Assembly: GCF_000758755.1 (NCBI RefSeq)
Contig: NZ_JRMV01000281.1
Coordinates: 543,981-607,980, forward strand
DNA from: Actinomyces sp. S6-Spd3
Lineage (GTDB): Bacteria > Actinomycetota > Actinomycetes > Actinomycetales > Actinomycetaceae
Reading direction: 5' to 3'
DNA: 64,000 nucleotides
Under the pieces are notes generated by a model that was not told the DNA's origin, searched no databases, and saw only the letters and a program-made list of their open reading frames with translations. A program made the translations under genes and the position numbers. Positions 27,465 through 37,503 of this stretch are shown here, piece by piece. Numbering within the stretch: the stretch's first letter is position 1; each line of letters begins with the position of its first letter.

Positions 27465-28820
27465 TTAGTCGTTCGAGTCTTGCGTAGGAACAACCGAGGG
27501 ATGAAGGTCTTCTGCCGGAGGCTGCCAATTGTAGATATCAGCTTGAACCTGCTCACCTGAACGGATGTCCTTGACGGTATCCGCTTCGCCTTCGCTTCCC
27601 GGGAACCATACGAAGGGAATCCCCCGCTTGTCAGCAAACTTAATCTGTTTGCCAAACTTCGCCGCACTGGGGGCAACATCGGTGGGAATCCCGCGCTTGC
27701 GCAGGATCGTCGCCAGAGCATTGCAGTGTTGACGCTGTTCTTCGTCAGCAACTGCGATAACAACGCAGGTCGGCACCTTACGAGAAGCTGTCACCATGTC
27801 CTGTGAAAGGATTCGTGACACCAAACGAGACACGCCGATAGAGAGGCCGACACCGGGATAGCTTCGCTTTCCGTCCTTGGCAAGAGAATCGTAACGTCCG
27901 CCGGAACAGATCGATCCCAAGTCCTCGTGCCCAACGATTTCGCTTTCGTAAACGGAACCCGTGTAGTAATCCAGTCCACGAGCAATCTTCAGATCAGCCA
28001 GAACAACACCCGGCATCGCTGCCCCAGCCTGCTCAACCAATGCGCACAGTTCATCCAAGCCCTGAGTGAGTGTTTCACTCGATACGCCCAGCGCATTCAC
28101 CTCCGAGCGCAGATGCTCGGAATCCTCGGTACGGATCTGCGCCATACGCAAGAGCACCTCGATTTGCGGCTGCTCAAGCCCGGCCTCGGCAAGCTCCTCA
28201 GCCACACCTTCGGGTCCAATTTTATCGAGCTTATCGAGGCCGCGAAGTGCAGACTCAACGTCATCGACGCCGAGGCCCTCACAAATTCCCTGGACAACCT
28301 TGCGGTTGTTGACCAAGACGTGAACGGGAGGAATCGGCAAAGACATCAAAGCTTCTGCCATGACCAAGGGCAGATCCACTTCGTAGTGGAAGGGAAGCTC
28401 GCCCAGACCAACAACATCAATATCTGCCTGAGTAAACTCGCGGAAACGACCGTCCTGTGGGCGTTCACCGCGCCAGACCTTTTGGATCTGATAACGCTTA
28501 AACGGAAAATCGAGCTCGTTGGCGTTCTCGATCACGTAACGCGCAAAAGGAACAGTCAAGTCAAAGTGAAGGCCCATTTGGCGCTCCTTTGAGGAACGTC
28601 CACCTTCTTCCTTCAGTGCTTGAAGACGGTCCAGAACGTAGATTTCTTTCGAGGTTTCACCCTTGGATTGAAGCTGCTCAAGAGTCTCGACAGCTCGAGT
28701 TTCGATTCCCGCAAATCCGTGAAGCTCGAAAACCGAACGAATGTGGTCCAAAATCGCCTGTTCAACGATGCGCCCCTGCGGGAGCCACTCTGGGAAACCT
28801 GAAAGTGAAGTACGTGCCAT
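27465..28820 (-). CDS. hisS: Histidine–tRNA ligase
   Basis: 451-aa class II synthetase. Motif 2 region WRGERPQDGRFREFTQADIDV, histidine A motif GLDYYTGSVYE, and motif 3 with GVGLSIGVSRL are all present, followed by the anticodon-binding alpha/beta domain (about 350–430). Acts as a dimer on tRNA-His carrying G-1. Located 45 nt downstream of the metallo-hydrolase gene, so possibly in the DUF349–MBL–hisS operon. Confidence 0.96.
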   Translation of the reverse strand: MARTSLSGFPEWLPQGRIVEQAILDHIRSVFELHGFAGIETRAVETLEQLQSKGETSKEIYVLDRLQALKEEGGRSSKERQMGLHFDLTVPFARYVIENANELDFPFKRYQIQKVWRGERPQDGRFREFTQADIDVVGLGELPFHYEVDLPLVMAEALMSLPIPPVHVLVNNRKVVQGICEGLGVDDVESALRGLDKLDKIGPEGVAEELAEAGLEQPQIEVLLRMAQIRTEDSEHLRSEVNALGVSSETLTQGLDELCALVEQAGAAMPGVVLADLKIARGLDYYTGSVYESEIVGHEDLGSICSGGRYDSLAKDGKRSYPGVGLSIGVSRLVSRILSQDMVTASRKVPTCVVIAVADEEQRQHCNALATILRKRGIPTDVAPSAAKFGKQIKFADKRGIPFVWFPGSEGEADTVKDIRSGEQVQADIYNWQPPAEDLHPSVVPTQDSND

Positions 28821-28865
28821 GAGTCCTATTCTTTCACGCGCCGGCTCACATGTCGGCGCAAGTAC

Positions 28866-29639
28866 CTAACCGATGCTTCGAGCGCGCCTAAGGTAGGCGT
28901 TTGACTCCAGCTCATCCCCCATGGTCGTTGCAACCGAGTGTCCAGGGAAGAGAATCGTCTGCGGGTCGATCACATTGGCGAGCGTACGCAAGGAATGACG
29001 CATTTGGGTCTCGTCACCACCGGGCATATCGGTTCTGCCAACAGAGCCCGCGAAAATGACGTCACCACTGAGCGCCCAAGGAACAACGACCTCGGTATCT
29101 AAAGCGCGAGTACCGTTCCAGAACACAGTGAGCTCCGATGCGCCCAAAAAGAGCGCTGAACCTTCGGTGTGTCCGGGGGCCGGAACCATACGCAAGTAGA
29201 CACCTCGAACGTACTCGAGAGTATCGACTGGGCATTCCTTGATGAGCGCAGGCTTTACCCACGGTACATTCACTTCCTCAGGAAGAGGAAGGCTCACGTA
29301 CGAGGCCGGGTCATCCAAGCGGTACACGTCAGGACTCGGGATCCACACCGGAGCCGGACCATCTGGTGCCCACGAGGCGATCTCTGCGCAATCCCAGACG
29401 TGGTCGGCATGGCCGTGTGTCGCCAGCACCGCACCCACGTAGGCGTTGTCTTCCTCCAGTGCCTCTCGAATCTTGTCACGAGCACCAAACGAAGGGTCGA
29501 CAACAAGAGACTGAACCGGCGCACTACCTTCGCTTCTGGGCGAAATGACGTAGCAATTCGCACCATAGAAGGGTGTTGGGATCACATGGATCCGAATTCC
29601 CTGACTCACGAGAGCGTCGAAGAAATCTGGTCGAACCAT
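28866..29639 (-). CDS. MBL-fold hydrolase, glyoxalase II-like
   Basis: 257-aa metallo-beta-lactamase fold protein. The metal motif THGHADH is at residues 74–80, with later histidines in PAPGHTEGS and FPGHS. This arrangement matches glyoxalase II / thioester hydrolases; substrate unknown. The start is uncertain: ATG at 29639 overlaps the DUF349 gene by 34 nt, while a GTG at 29609 forms a GTGA overlap with the DUF349 stop, a typical coupled start. Conserved next to DUF349 and Rel in many actinomycetes. Confidence 0.86.
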   Translation of the reverse strand: MVRPDFFDALVSQGIRIHVIPTPFYGANCYVISPRSEGSAPVQSLVVDPSFGARDKIREALEEDNAYVGAVLATHGHADHVWDCAEIASWAPDGPAPVWIPSPDVYRLDDPASYVSLPLPEEVNVPWVKPALIKECPVDTLEYVRGVYLRMVPAPGHTEGSALFLGASELTVFWNGTRALDTEVVVPWALSGDVIFAGSVGRTDMPGGDETQMRHSLRTLANVIDPQTILFPGHSVATTMGDELESNAYLRRARSIG

Positions 29640-30919
29640 GCCTTCTTGGTTTCCAAGGCCTGCGTCAACTCACGAACTCGAGCATCGTCACCCTGTGCCT
29701 TAGCGGTCTCAAGGTCTTCGCGCAGCTGCTCAAGCTGTTCTTCAAGTTGTCCAAGCATTCCCGTTGCACGCGCGCGCGTTTCGGGATTTGTTCGACGCCA
29801 CTCCGCTTCTTCCGCCTGGCGCAAAGCATCTTCAACGGCGCGCAGTCGAGACTCGATCTTTCGGAAGTGCTCAGAAGGAACACGACCGATCTCTGCCCAA
29901 CGATCCTGAATCGAACGAAGCGCAGACTTGGCTTCCTCATGGTTCGTGATGGGAAGCAGTGCTTCAGCTTCCTTGAGGAGCTCTTCCTTTGCACTCAAGT
30001 TCGCCTGGTACTCGGAATCAACTGCAAGATCATTACGGTGACGAGCATCAAAGAAGGCCTGCTGAGCGGAACGGAAACGTGCCCACAGCGCGTCGTCTTC
30101 ACGGCGGGACGCTCGCGGTGCGCGCTTCCACTGCTCCATCAGGTCGCGGAAAGCAGCGGAAGTTTCACCCCAGTTGGTGGAATCCTTCAGCGCCTCGGCA
30201 CGAGCAATAATTTCTTCCTTCACGCGCTTGGCCTGGCCTTGGCGCTCATCAAGTTCAGAGAAGTACTGACGGCGACGGCGGTCAAACTGCGTACGGGTTG
30301 CCGAGAAACGCTTCCAGAGCTCGTCCTCAGTGCTTTTATCGAGGCGCGGACCCCTGCGCTGCATCTGCTTCCACTCTTCGAGGAGATCTCGAAGCAGCTG
30401 ACCTGATTGCTTCCAATGAATCTTCGAAGATTCCTTTGCCAAAATCGCTTCAGCACGCTCGACCAGAGAGATACGTTCGGCAAGTGCCTGTTCCTTTGCG
30501 AGGCGACGCTCTTCCTTTGCCTCTTCCTTACGTGCCTGGGCACGTTCTTCGACAGCGGCTACGCGCGCACGCAATGCCGGCAAATCGCCAATTGCGTTAG
30601 GAAGGGCAACTGCCTCCTTGAGGGTTGCTAAAGTCTGGTCAATTTCCTTGGGACCAAGTGAAGCGAGTCGATCTTCGAAAAGCTTGATCGTAGCTTCAAG
30701 ATCTGCGTAACGACGCGTATACAGAGCAAAGGGATCTGCGGGCAGGCCTTCGGGGAAAGAGCCAATCATGCGCTCTTCTTCGCCGTCCTTAACCCACACA
30801 TTTCCCTGCGAGTCAATCCGACCAAAATCGGTCGACATTTCCTGGGTTCCTGGTTGTTCGACAGTACGTGCAGCGGCAACTTCAGGCTCAACGGCCTGCG
30901 GTTCAGGCGAAGTGGTCAC
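29606..30919 (-). CDS. DUF349 coiled-coil protein
   Basis: 437-aa cytoplasmic protein of unknown biochemical role. An N-terminal Pro/Glu-rich stretch leads to several DUF349 repeats (about 120–430), each a helical bundle with W-x-x-R/L patterns such as LLEEWKQMQRRGPR, LMEQWKRAPRASR and IQDRWAEIGRVP. Strong coiled-coil character continues to the C-terminus. GTG at 30919 is chosen because AAGGA lies 5 nt upstream; the frame is open to 30976. The gene usually follows rel in Actinobacteria, which hints at a link to stress or translation, not shown. Confidence 0.86.
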   Translation of the reverse strand: MTTSPEPQAVEPEVAAARTVEQPGTQEMSTDFGRIDSQGNVWVKDGEEERMIGSFPEGLPADPFALYTRRYADLEATIKLFEDRLASLGPKEIDQTLATLKEAVALPNAIGDLPALRARVAAVEERAQARKEEAKEERRLAKEQALAERISLVERAEAILAKESSKIHWKQSGQLLRDLLEEWKQMQRRGPRLDKSTEDELWKRFSATRTQFDRRRRQYFSELDERQGQAKRVKEEIIARAEALKDSTNWGETSAAFRDLMEQWKRAPRASRREDDALWARFRSAQQAFFDARHRNDLAVDSEYQANLSAKEELLKEAEALLPITNHEEAKSALRSIQDRWAEIGRVPSEHFRKIESRLRAVEDALRQAEEAEWRRTNPETRARATGMLGQLEEQLEQLREDLETAKAQGDDARVRELTQALETKKAWFDQISSTLS

Positions 30920-31080
30920 GATATTCCTTAGAGGTTGGGACAGTTTCCCATCCGACGCGGTGCGTGGGGGCTCCACACAGGCATACCATCAACGGTACGC
31001 ATCCATCCTAAATGAAATAGCCGCCAAACTCATAAAAAAAGGTGTGACGTTTCACTAGGATTCCACGAAGCGATACGCAC

Positions 31081-33390
31081 TTACTGCGCCGCAGAGGTCG
31101 ATACTCGCACCGCTTCGAAAACCCCGTCAACCCGACGCAAAGCAGATAGCACAGCATTGAGGTGACTGATCTCTGCCAATTCAAAGCTGAAACGCGCCGT
31201 CGCAACTTGATCACGCGTCGACACCGTCGATGCCGAAAGAATGTTCACGCGATAATCGGTCATCACCTTCGTCATATCAGCCAAGAGTCCTGGCCTATCC
31301 AAGGCTTTCGTCTGAATCTGAACGAGATACTGGGCATGTGAGTGCTCACCGCTCCACGACACGTCCACGAAACGCTCCGGATGTAGTCCCTGGAGACGGA
31401 TCGCATTGGGGCATGAACTCTGATGAACTGACACACCCTGGCCGCGGGTAATAAAACCGATGATCTCATCGCCCGGCACAGGCGTGCAGCAACGTGCAAG
31501 CTTGACCCAAACGTCATTGGCATTCATACCCGCGACAGAGACGCCCTGTCCCTTCGCACTGTACTCGCCAATTGTCGCTCGATGGCTTCCGGGGGTAATC
31601 GCTTCGGAGAGAGTTTCCTCTGTTCCGTCTCCCCCACCGAGGTTTTCAACGAGCTTCGTGACGATGCTTTGCGCGGAAATATGACCGTCACCAACGGCTG
31701 CATACAGTCCAGAAATGTCGGGATATCCCAAAGAGGTAGCAACAGAGAGCAGTGAGTCGTGACTCATCAAACGCTGCAGAGGCAAGTTCTGCTTACGCAT
31801 AGCACGCGCAATGTGTTCCTTGCCCGCTTCGACGGCCTCTTCCTTACGTTCGCGCGAGAACCAGCCCTTGATCTTTGAGCGCGCTCGTGGCGATGCAACA
31901 AAGGCCAACCAGTCTCGCGACGGACCCGCTTTATCAGATTTCGAAGTGACAACTTCAACGGTCTGGCCCGATTCAAGTCGCGTATCAAGAGGCACGAGGC
32001 GCCCATTGACCTTCGCGCCGACCGTATGGTGACCGACTTCGGTGTGCACCGTGTAAGCGAAATCAACCGGCGTTGCCCCTCGCGGAAGGACAACGACCTC
32101 GCCTTTGGGGGTGAAGACATAAACCTCTTCACCGGAAATCTCGTAGCGAAGAGAATCTAAGAATTCTTCGGGATCGCCGGTTTCCCGTTCCATATCGACG
32201 AGCGCACGAAGCCAGTTCATCTGTTCGTCAGCACTCATTCGATCCGACTCAAGCGAATTCGCGTTCGGATTCTGCTTGTACTTCCAGTGTGCGGCGACGC
32301 CGTGCTCGGCGTGCTCGTGCATCTCGTAGGTGCGGATCTGAATCTCAACCGGACGCCCGCCGGGACCAATCACCGTCGTATGCAGCGACTGATAGAAGTT
32401 GAACTTCGGCATGGCGATATAGTCTTTGAAGCGCCCGGGAATCGGGTTCCATCGACCGTGGAGCGCTCCCAAAACCGCATAACAGTCGCGAACTGTCTCA
32501 ACCAGCACGCGCACCGCGACCAGATCAAAGATCTCATCGAAGGCTTTATTACGAACGATCATCTTTTGATAGATCGAATAGTGGTTTTTAGGTCGCCCGC
32601 TCACGGTACCTTGAGTTCCGGACCTGCGTAGATCTTCTTCAATCTGGGTGATTACTTCGCGTAGGTAAACGTCTCGCTCGGGAGCGCGCTCGGCAACGAG
32701 ATGATCGATTTCCTCGTAGATTTCGGGATAGAGGACCTTGAAGGAGCGTTCTTCAAGCTCCCATTTGATCATGTTCATTCCGAGGCGGTGTGCCAGCGGA
32801 GCGTAAATCTCAAGCGTTTCGCGCGCCTTCTTCTTTGCAGATTCGACCGGTACGAAACGCCAGGTACGAGCATTGTGGAGGCGATCAGCAAGTTTGATGA
32901 GCAAAACACGGATGTCACGACTCATCGCGATAATCATTTTGCGCAGAGTCTCCGACTGGGCGTTTGCTCCGTAACGGATTTTGTCGAGCTTTGTCACGCC
33001 GTCGACGAGCTGTGCGATTGCGGGACCAAAATCCGCGGTGAGCTGTTCCAAGCTGTAGTCGGTGTCTTCAACGGTGTCGTGCAAAAGAGCGGCAGCAAGC
33101 GTTGGCGAGGTCATACCAACCTCAGCCAAAATCGTGGCGACGGCGACCGGGTGAGTAATGTAGGGTTCCCCGCTCTTACGCATTTGCCCGCGATGGGCTT
33201 TTTCTGCCGTACGATACGCTCGCTCGATCAGTGAAATATCGGCTTTCGGGTGATTTGCACGGAGGGCGCGGATCAGAGGTTCAATCTCGGGTGTCGTCGT
33301 CTTTGAACGAGCACCGAACCATACAAGTCCTGAACGCACACGTGACCCGGCCGCGGGCGGCCGGGTCACATCGTCTTTTTGCTCACTCAT
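31081..33390 (-). CDS. rel: Bifunctional (p)ppGpp synthetase/hydrolase Rel
   Basis: 769-aa stringent-response enzyme. HD hydrolase domain with LLHDTVEDTDYS, synthetase domain with the RFKD form of the RXKD motif typical of bifunctional enzymes and MPKFNFYQSLHTTV, TGS domain (VFTPKGEVVVLP), zinc-finger/helical region with ARCCTPVPGDEI, and C-terminal ACT domain. It makes and degrades (p)ppGpp in response to uncharged tRNA on the ribosome. It lies 42 nt downstream of apt, the usual actinobacterial pair secDF–apt–rel. Confidence 0.97.
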   Translation of the reverse strand: MSEQKDDVTRPPAAGSRVRSGLVWFGARSKTTTPEIEPLIRALRANHPKADISLIERAYRTAEKAHRGQMRKSGEPYITHPVAVATILAEVGMTSPTLAAALLHDTVEDTDYSLEQLTADFGPAIAQLVDGVTKLDKIRYGANAQSETLRKMIIAMSRDIRVLLIKLADRLHNARTWRFVPVESAKKKARETLEIYAPLAHRLGMNMIKWELEERSFKVLYPEIYEEIDHLVAERAPERDVYLREVITQIEEDLRRSGTQGTVSGRPKNHYSIYQKMIVRNKAFDEIFDLVAVRVLVETVRDCYAVLGALHGRWNPIPGRFKDYIAMPKFNFYQSLHTTVIGPGGRPVEIQIRTYEMHEHAEHGVAAHWKYKQNPNANSLESDRMSADEQMNWLRALVDMERETGDPEEFLDSLRYEISGEEVYVFTPKGEVVVLPRGATPVDFAYTVHTEVGHHTVGAKVNGRLVPLDTRLESGQTVEVVTSKSDKAGPSRDWLAFVASPRARSKIKGWFSRERKEEAVEAGKEHIARAMRKQNLPLQRLMSHDSLLSVATSLGYPDISGLYAAVGDGHISAQSIVTKLVENLGGGDGTEETLSEAITPGSHRATIGEYSAKGQGVSVAGMNANDVWVKLARCCTPVPGDEIIGFITRGQGVSVHQSSCPNAIRLQGLHPERFVDVSWSGEHSHAQYLVQIQTKALDRPGLLADMTKVMTDYRVNILSASTVSTRDQVATARFSFELAEISHLNAVLSALRRVDGVFEAVRVSTSAAQ

Positions 33391-33432
33391 TCCTCAATGA
33401 TACAAGTGATCTGCGGGAATGAAAGGCCCGAA

Positions 33433-33975
33433 TTAGAAAACGACAGCAGTTTCAACCTTCACGTGAGGCTCCAGCTTTGTACGTCCCTTCAACGCCTCAA
33501 GCTCAAGCAAAATAGCAACGGCTTCAATCTTCGCGCCACACTGCTCAAGCAGTTTCACAGATGCCGCTGCAGTTCCACCCGTCGCCAACACATCGTCGAC
33601 GACAAGAACACGTGCACCTTCACGAACGAGGCCCGGATTGAGCTCCATACGTGCGCTTCCGTACTCGAGATCGTAGTCGATACCGATCACCGGACCGGGA
33701 AGCTTGCCTCCCTTTCGGACCGTGATCATGCCAATTCCAAGAGCGGTAGCCAAGGGAGCAGCGAGGATGAAGCCTCGTGATTCCAAGCCTGCTACTGCAT
33801 CAATACGACCGCGGTAGTGATCTGCGAGAAGCTCGACGAGCTTCGCAAAGGCTTCTCCGTCTGCAAGCAGCGGTGTGATGTCGCGGAACAGCACTCCTTC
33901 CTCGGGGAAGTCTTGAACCTCTCGCAGGTGGCTCAAGACCAAATCACTGACAACTTTGCCGAGCTCAGCGCTCAT
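33433..33975 (-). CDS. apt: Adenine phosphoribosyltransferase
   Basis: 180-aa purine salvage enzyme (adenine + PRPP to AMP). Family blocks: FRDITPLL, GLESRGFILAAPLA, and the PRPP-binding VLVVDDVLATGGTA. Full length. Its ATG overlaps the secF stop by 4 nt (ATGA), showing it is translated from the secDF transcript, and it leads into rel. Confidence 0.96.
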   Translation of the reverse strand: MSAELGKVVSDLVLSHLREVQDFPEEGVLFRDITPLLADGEAFAKLVELLADHYRGRIDAVAGLESRGFILAAPLATALGIGMITVRKGGKLPGPVIGIDYDLEYGSARMELNPGLVREGARVLVVDDVLATGGTAAASVKLLEQCGAKIEAVAILLELEALKGRTKLEPHVKVETAVVF

Positions 33976-35042
33976 CGGCGGGCCTTCTTCCTCTTGGGTT
34001 GGGCATCATTTGCGAGGCGTCGACCGGGCTGGACCGGTGCAACGCGGACATGGTCGCTGCTGCCGCCGTCGCGTTCACGCCGACGGGCAACAATTTCATT
34101 GTGTTCCTTTGTAGAGGCACGGCGTTCTTCAAGCATAACCAGCAAAGGCGAGGCGATAAAGATCGACGAGTACGTACCGACGATCATTCCGACAAACAGG
34201 GCAAGCGAGATATCGGTCAGCGTTCCCGCTCCCAAGAGCAAAGATCCGATGATCAAAATGGATCCCACCGGGAGCAAGGCAACGATGGAGGTATTCAGCG
34301 AACGAACCATCGTCTGGTTCACAGCCAAGTTCACCATGTCGCCATAGGTGTAGCGGTTCTGATCATTGATTCCCTTGGTAAGCTCACGAACCTTATCGAA
34401 AACCACGACGGTGTCGTAAAGTGAGTAGCCCAAAATTGTCAGGAAGCCGATGACCGTTGCCGGCGAAACCTCAACGCGGGTAACCGCGAAGAAGCCAAGA
34501 GTCATCGCAATATCGTGGAAGAGCGCAAAAATCGCGGCAACCGACATTGTCCATGACCGGAAGTAAACCGTCATCAAAACGGCAACAAGAGTCAAGAAAA
34601 TGATCAGTGATTGAGCAGCCTTCGCCGTCACGTCACGTCCCCAAGAGGGGCCAATTGAAGCGGATTGAACATCGCTGGCGTTGACGCTGTACGCCTGAGC
34701 CAAAGCCTCGCGAACCGCAAGAGTCTTCTGAGAATCCAAGGATTCCGTCTGAACACGGATACCGTCGACGCCCACCGAGGAGACGCGAACTTCAGAGGCC
34801 AAGTTGGCCTTCTGGATTGCATCGTATGCCGGCTGCTGCGAGGTGTTGGTCAGACCGGTCAGTGTAAATTGCGAACCGCCGGTAAATTCGAATGAACGGT
34901 TGAGGCCAAGAATGGCAATCAACACGATGCACACAGCAATAACGGCGTAAGCAGCTCGGACAAAGATCCGACGCTTAGGCACGATCGCATATGACTTCTC
35001 ACCCGAGTACAGGGCATTGCCCCACTGCGCGTAACTCATCAT
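33972..35042 (-). CDS. secF: Protein translocase subunit SecF
   Basis: 356-aa RND-type membrane protein with six helices. Seen: helix 1 (about 28–50), the periplasmic-side P1-like domain with FTGGSQF, the D-x-x-x-x-D-like AIFALFHDIAMTLGFF region in helix 4, and GYSLYDTVVVFDKVRE. A basic C-terminal tail follows the last helix. With SecD and YajC it uses the proton gradient to finish SecYEG export. Overlaps secD by 4 nt. Confidence 0.96.
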   Translation of the reverse strand: MMSYAQWGNALYSGEKSYAIVPKRRIFVRAAYAVIAVCIVLIAILGLNRSFEFTGGSQFTLTGLTNTSQQPAYDAIQKANLASEVRVSSVGVDGIRVQTESLDSQKTLAVREALAQAYSVNASDVQSASIGPSWGRDVTAKAAQSLIIFLTLVAVLMTVYFRSWTMSVAAIFALFHDIAMTLGFFAVTRVEVSPATVIGFLTILGYSLYDTVVVFDKVRELTKGINDQNRYTYGDMVNLAVNQTMVRSLNTSIVALLPVGSILIIGSLLLGAGTLTDISLALFVGMIVGTYSSIFIASPLLVMLEERRASTKEHNEIVARRRERDGGSSDHVRVAPVQPGRRLANDAQPKRKKARR

Positions 35043-36994
35043 TGGTCTTCTCCCTCCTGCTTGTCCGAAACCTCAGGTGTGGCAGTTGCCTCCGCCTTTT
35101 CTTGCTCCGCCAAACGGGCAGCACGTTTGCGCTCGGCAAGTGACAAGACTTCACCATCTGCGCCCAGCTGCTCAGATTCGGAACCCTGCGCTGAAACAAC
35201 CACACGGCCTCGGCCGGCATAAGTAATTGCCGAGCGCGCACCCAAGTGCTCGGGATCGAGACCCGAGAGCTTGTGTCCCCCACCGAAGAACTCGGTGCGA
35301 ATGAGAAGCTCCATCATGGGGTGCGTGAAGAGGAAGATCACGACCAAGTCCACGACCGTTGTCACACCCAAGGTGAAGGCGAAGCCTTGAACACCACCGA
35401 CAGCGAGGACGTAGAGAACAACAGCTGCAACAAGGTTGACCGCATCGGAGACCAAAATGGTTCGCTTCGCACGATCCCAGCCTTCATCAACCGCGGCACT
35501 GAGTGGACGTCCATCGCGGACTTCATCTCGGATACGTTCGAAGTAGACGATAAAGGAGTCCGCAGTAACACCGACAGAAACGATCAAGCCCGCAATGCCA
35601 GCAAGTGACAATCGATAACCAACGGCCCATGAAAGAACCGTGATGACCAGATAGGTTAGGCATCCTGCGACAAGCAGCGAACCTGCTGAAATAACGGCAA
35701 GGCCACGGTATTGCCAAATCATGTAGAGGACAACGAGAAGCAGACCAATGAGGCCAGCCCACAGACCCTTTTCAAGATGCTCAGAGCCGAGCGTTGCAGA
35801 AATCTGCTGTTCCGATTGAACTTCGAAGTTCAAGGGCAAAGAACCGAAGCGCAACTGGTTGGCCAAGGCTGAGGCAGTCTTCGCGGTGAAGTTACCCGAA
35901 ATCTGGGCCTTACCGTCCGTAATGACCGCATTCATCGAGGGAGCAGTAATCACCTGTCCATCCAGCACCACCGCAAAGTGGTTGCGATCAGGCTTGCCGT
36001 AGCTCTTACCGCCCTCAGTATCTTGGCTGAGATCGTAGAGCCGCTTCGATGCCTCAGCGAATTGCTTCGCGCCCTCGTCGTTGAACGTGAGGTTTACGAT
36101 CCATTCACCGGTCGTGTGCCCCTGTTGGTTCACGCCCATTCCGGCGCTTGCATCGGCAAGATTGGCACCCGAAACGTCAACCGGACCAAGAAGGTACTTA
36201 ATGTTCCCATCCGCGTCACAAGCAGCGTAGGGCTTATCCGCGGGGGCTTCGGTGCGTCCGCCACGAGCAGTGGTGCAGTCCAAAGTGAAAAGGTCATAGC
36301 GAGCCTGCTCGGTGGCCCACTTCAGATCCGAGTTACTCTGGGGATTCTCGCTGGGTGTATCAGAAAGAACGCCGTCTTTATTGATATCGGCAAGTTCCTT
36401 AGCGCGTTCTTCGCTCAGTGCGGTAGTGACTAAGCTCGGGCTTGCAGACGCCGAAGGCGATGCGCTCTCCGAAGGAGAAGCGCTCTGAGACGCCGATGCA
36501 GACTCCGAAGGAGAAGGAGACTCACTGTTCTGAGGACTCGTCACTTCCGCACCCTGGCTTGCAGAAGGCGTAGGTGTTCCCTCCGACTGCTTGACTGCGG
36601 GAAGCATCGCCAGAACCGGACGGAAGTTCATCTGCGAAGACGAACGAATCAAATCCAAGGTTTCCTGGGAAGGAGTACCGGGAATCGACACAGAAATATT
36701 GCTCGAACCCAGAGAGGAGATTTCCGACTCTGACACACCGGATGCGTCAATACGCTGGCGAATGATGTTGATCGCCTCGGTGATATCGCTTTCAGTAACC
36801 TCTCGGTCGCCCTGTCCCGTCGAAACTGGGGTCAAAATGAGCTGCGTTCCACCTTGCAGGTCCAAAGCCAAGGAAGGAGTGTAGGAAGCACCCTTGTTCG
36901 TCAGTTTTCCGACGACAAGCGAGGCTGTCCCGAGAACAAAAATAAAGATGAGAGTAAAGAGTGCGCGCCATGGATGGCGCTTTTGAGTTTTCAC
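35039..36994 (-). CDS. secD: Protein translocase subunit SecD with Ser/Pro-rich insertion
   Basis: 651-aa partner of SecF. Helix 1 at about 12–30, then SLALDLQGGTQLIL and the P1 periplasmic domain, and a membrane domain of five helices with GVTADSFIVYFERIRDE. Between the first P1 subdomain and the rest lies a low-complexity tract of Ser, Pro, Ala and Glu (about residues 137–190, DNA 36424–36586) that would sit outside the membrane. The C-terminal tail is charged (Glu/Lys/Ala). It is longer than typical SecD because of these additions. Lies 29 nt after yajC. Confidence 0.96.
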   Translation of the reverse strand: MKTQKRHPWRALFTLIFIFVLGTASLVVGKLTNKGASYTPSLALDLQGGTQLILTPVSTGQGDREVTESDITEAINIIRQRIDASGVSESEISSLGSSNISVSIPGTPSQETLDLIRSSSQMNFRPVLAMLPAVKQSEGTPTPSASQGAEVTSPQNSESPSPSESASASQSASPSESASPSASASPSLVTTALSEERAKELADINKDGVLSDTPSENPQSNSDLKWATEQARYDLFTLDCTTARGGRTEAPADKPYAACDADGNIKYLLGPVDVSGANLADASAGMGVNQQGHTTGEWIVNLTFNDEGAKQFAEASKRLYDLSQDTEGGKSYGKPDRNHFAVVLDGQVITAPSMNAVITDGKAQISGNFTAKTASALANQLRFGSLPLNFEVQSEQQISATLGSEHLEKGLWAGLIGLLLVVLYMIWQYRGLAVISAGSLLVAGCLTYLVITVLSWAVGYRLSLAGIAGLIVSVGVTADSFIVYFERIRDEVRDGRPLSAAVDEGWDRAKRTILVSDAVNLVAAVVLYVLAVGGVQGFAFTLGVTTVVDLVVIFLFTHPMMELLIRTEFFGGGHKLSGLDPEHLGARSAITYAGRGRVVVSAQGSESEQLGADGEVLSLAERKRAARLAEQEKAEATATPEVSDKQEGEDQ

Positions 36995-37023
36995 GATGGG
37001 CTGCCTTTGGGTCCCTTAGGGGA

Positions 37024-37401
37024 TTACTTCGTGTCGGTGGGGTTTTCCTGCGAATCCAAGCCGAGGATGGGTTCTTCTTCCGGCTCTTCTTGCGTATCGT
37101 CCTGGTTGTCAGACTCACTGCCTTGGAAGGGAAGTTCTTCAGCAACTTCAAGAACTGCGCGCTGATCCCAGTAGGTTTCGGAGCCGCCGGGAGTTTCAAG
37201 AATGATGATCTCGCCGTCTTTGTCAACAAAGCGTCCCCAGAATCCGCAGCGCATGCGAACCCACGCACCCGGAACCATCATTTCGTTGCGACGTCGTTCT
37301 GCTTCTTTTTCTTGCTCCATCATGCGCTTGCGGGCACGAGCATTCATCACAAACATGGCAACGACTGCGATGGCAAGGAAGAGCAGGAATTTATAATCCA
37401 C
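37024..37401 (-). CDS. yajC: Preprotein translocase subunit YajC
   Basis: 125-aa single-pass membrane protein. N-terminal helix FLLFLAIAVVAMFVM (residues 4–18), KRMMEQEKE, then PGAWVRMRCGFWGRFVDKDGEIIILET as in the cytoplasmic YajC domain, and an acidic tail. Accessory to SecDF. The start is GTG with only a weak purine-rich site upstream. The 102 nt to ruvB may hold a promoter for the yajC–secD–secF–apt–rel operon. Confidence 0.92.
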   Translation of the reverse strand: MDYKFLLFLAIAVVAMFVMNARARKRMMEQEKEAERRRNEMMVPGAWVRMRCGFWGRFVDKDGEIIILETPGGSETYWDQRAVLEVAEELPFQGSESDNQDDTQEEPEEEPILGLDSQENPTDTK

Positions 37402-37503
37402 GGTGTGTCTTTCTTCTAGGGGCAGATACGCACGATAACTATCCGCATACAGTCTAATAGCTACGCTTGGTTTTCGGTGACATACCGTCCGGGTTCACAA
37501 AAA

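Noticed and set aside
27341-27763. Minus-strand frame overlapping the hisS 3' end and the intergenic gap
   Set aside because: Out of frame with hisS, lacks any domain, and overlaps the hairpin region.
36424-36586. Possible CRISPR or tandem-repeat locus in the Ser-rich tract
   Set aside because: The repeats are short, imperfect, in frame within secD and without spacers.
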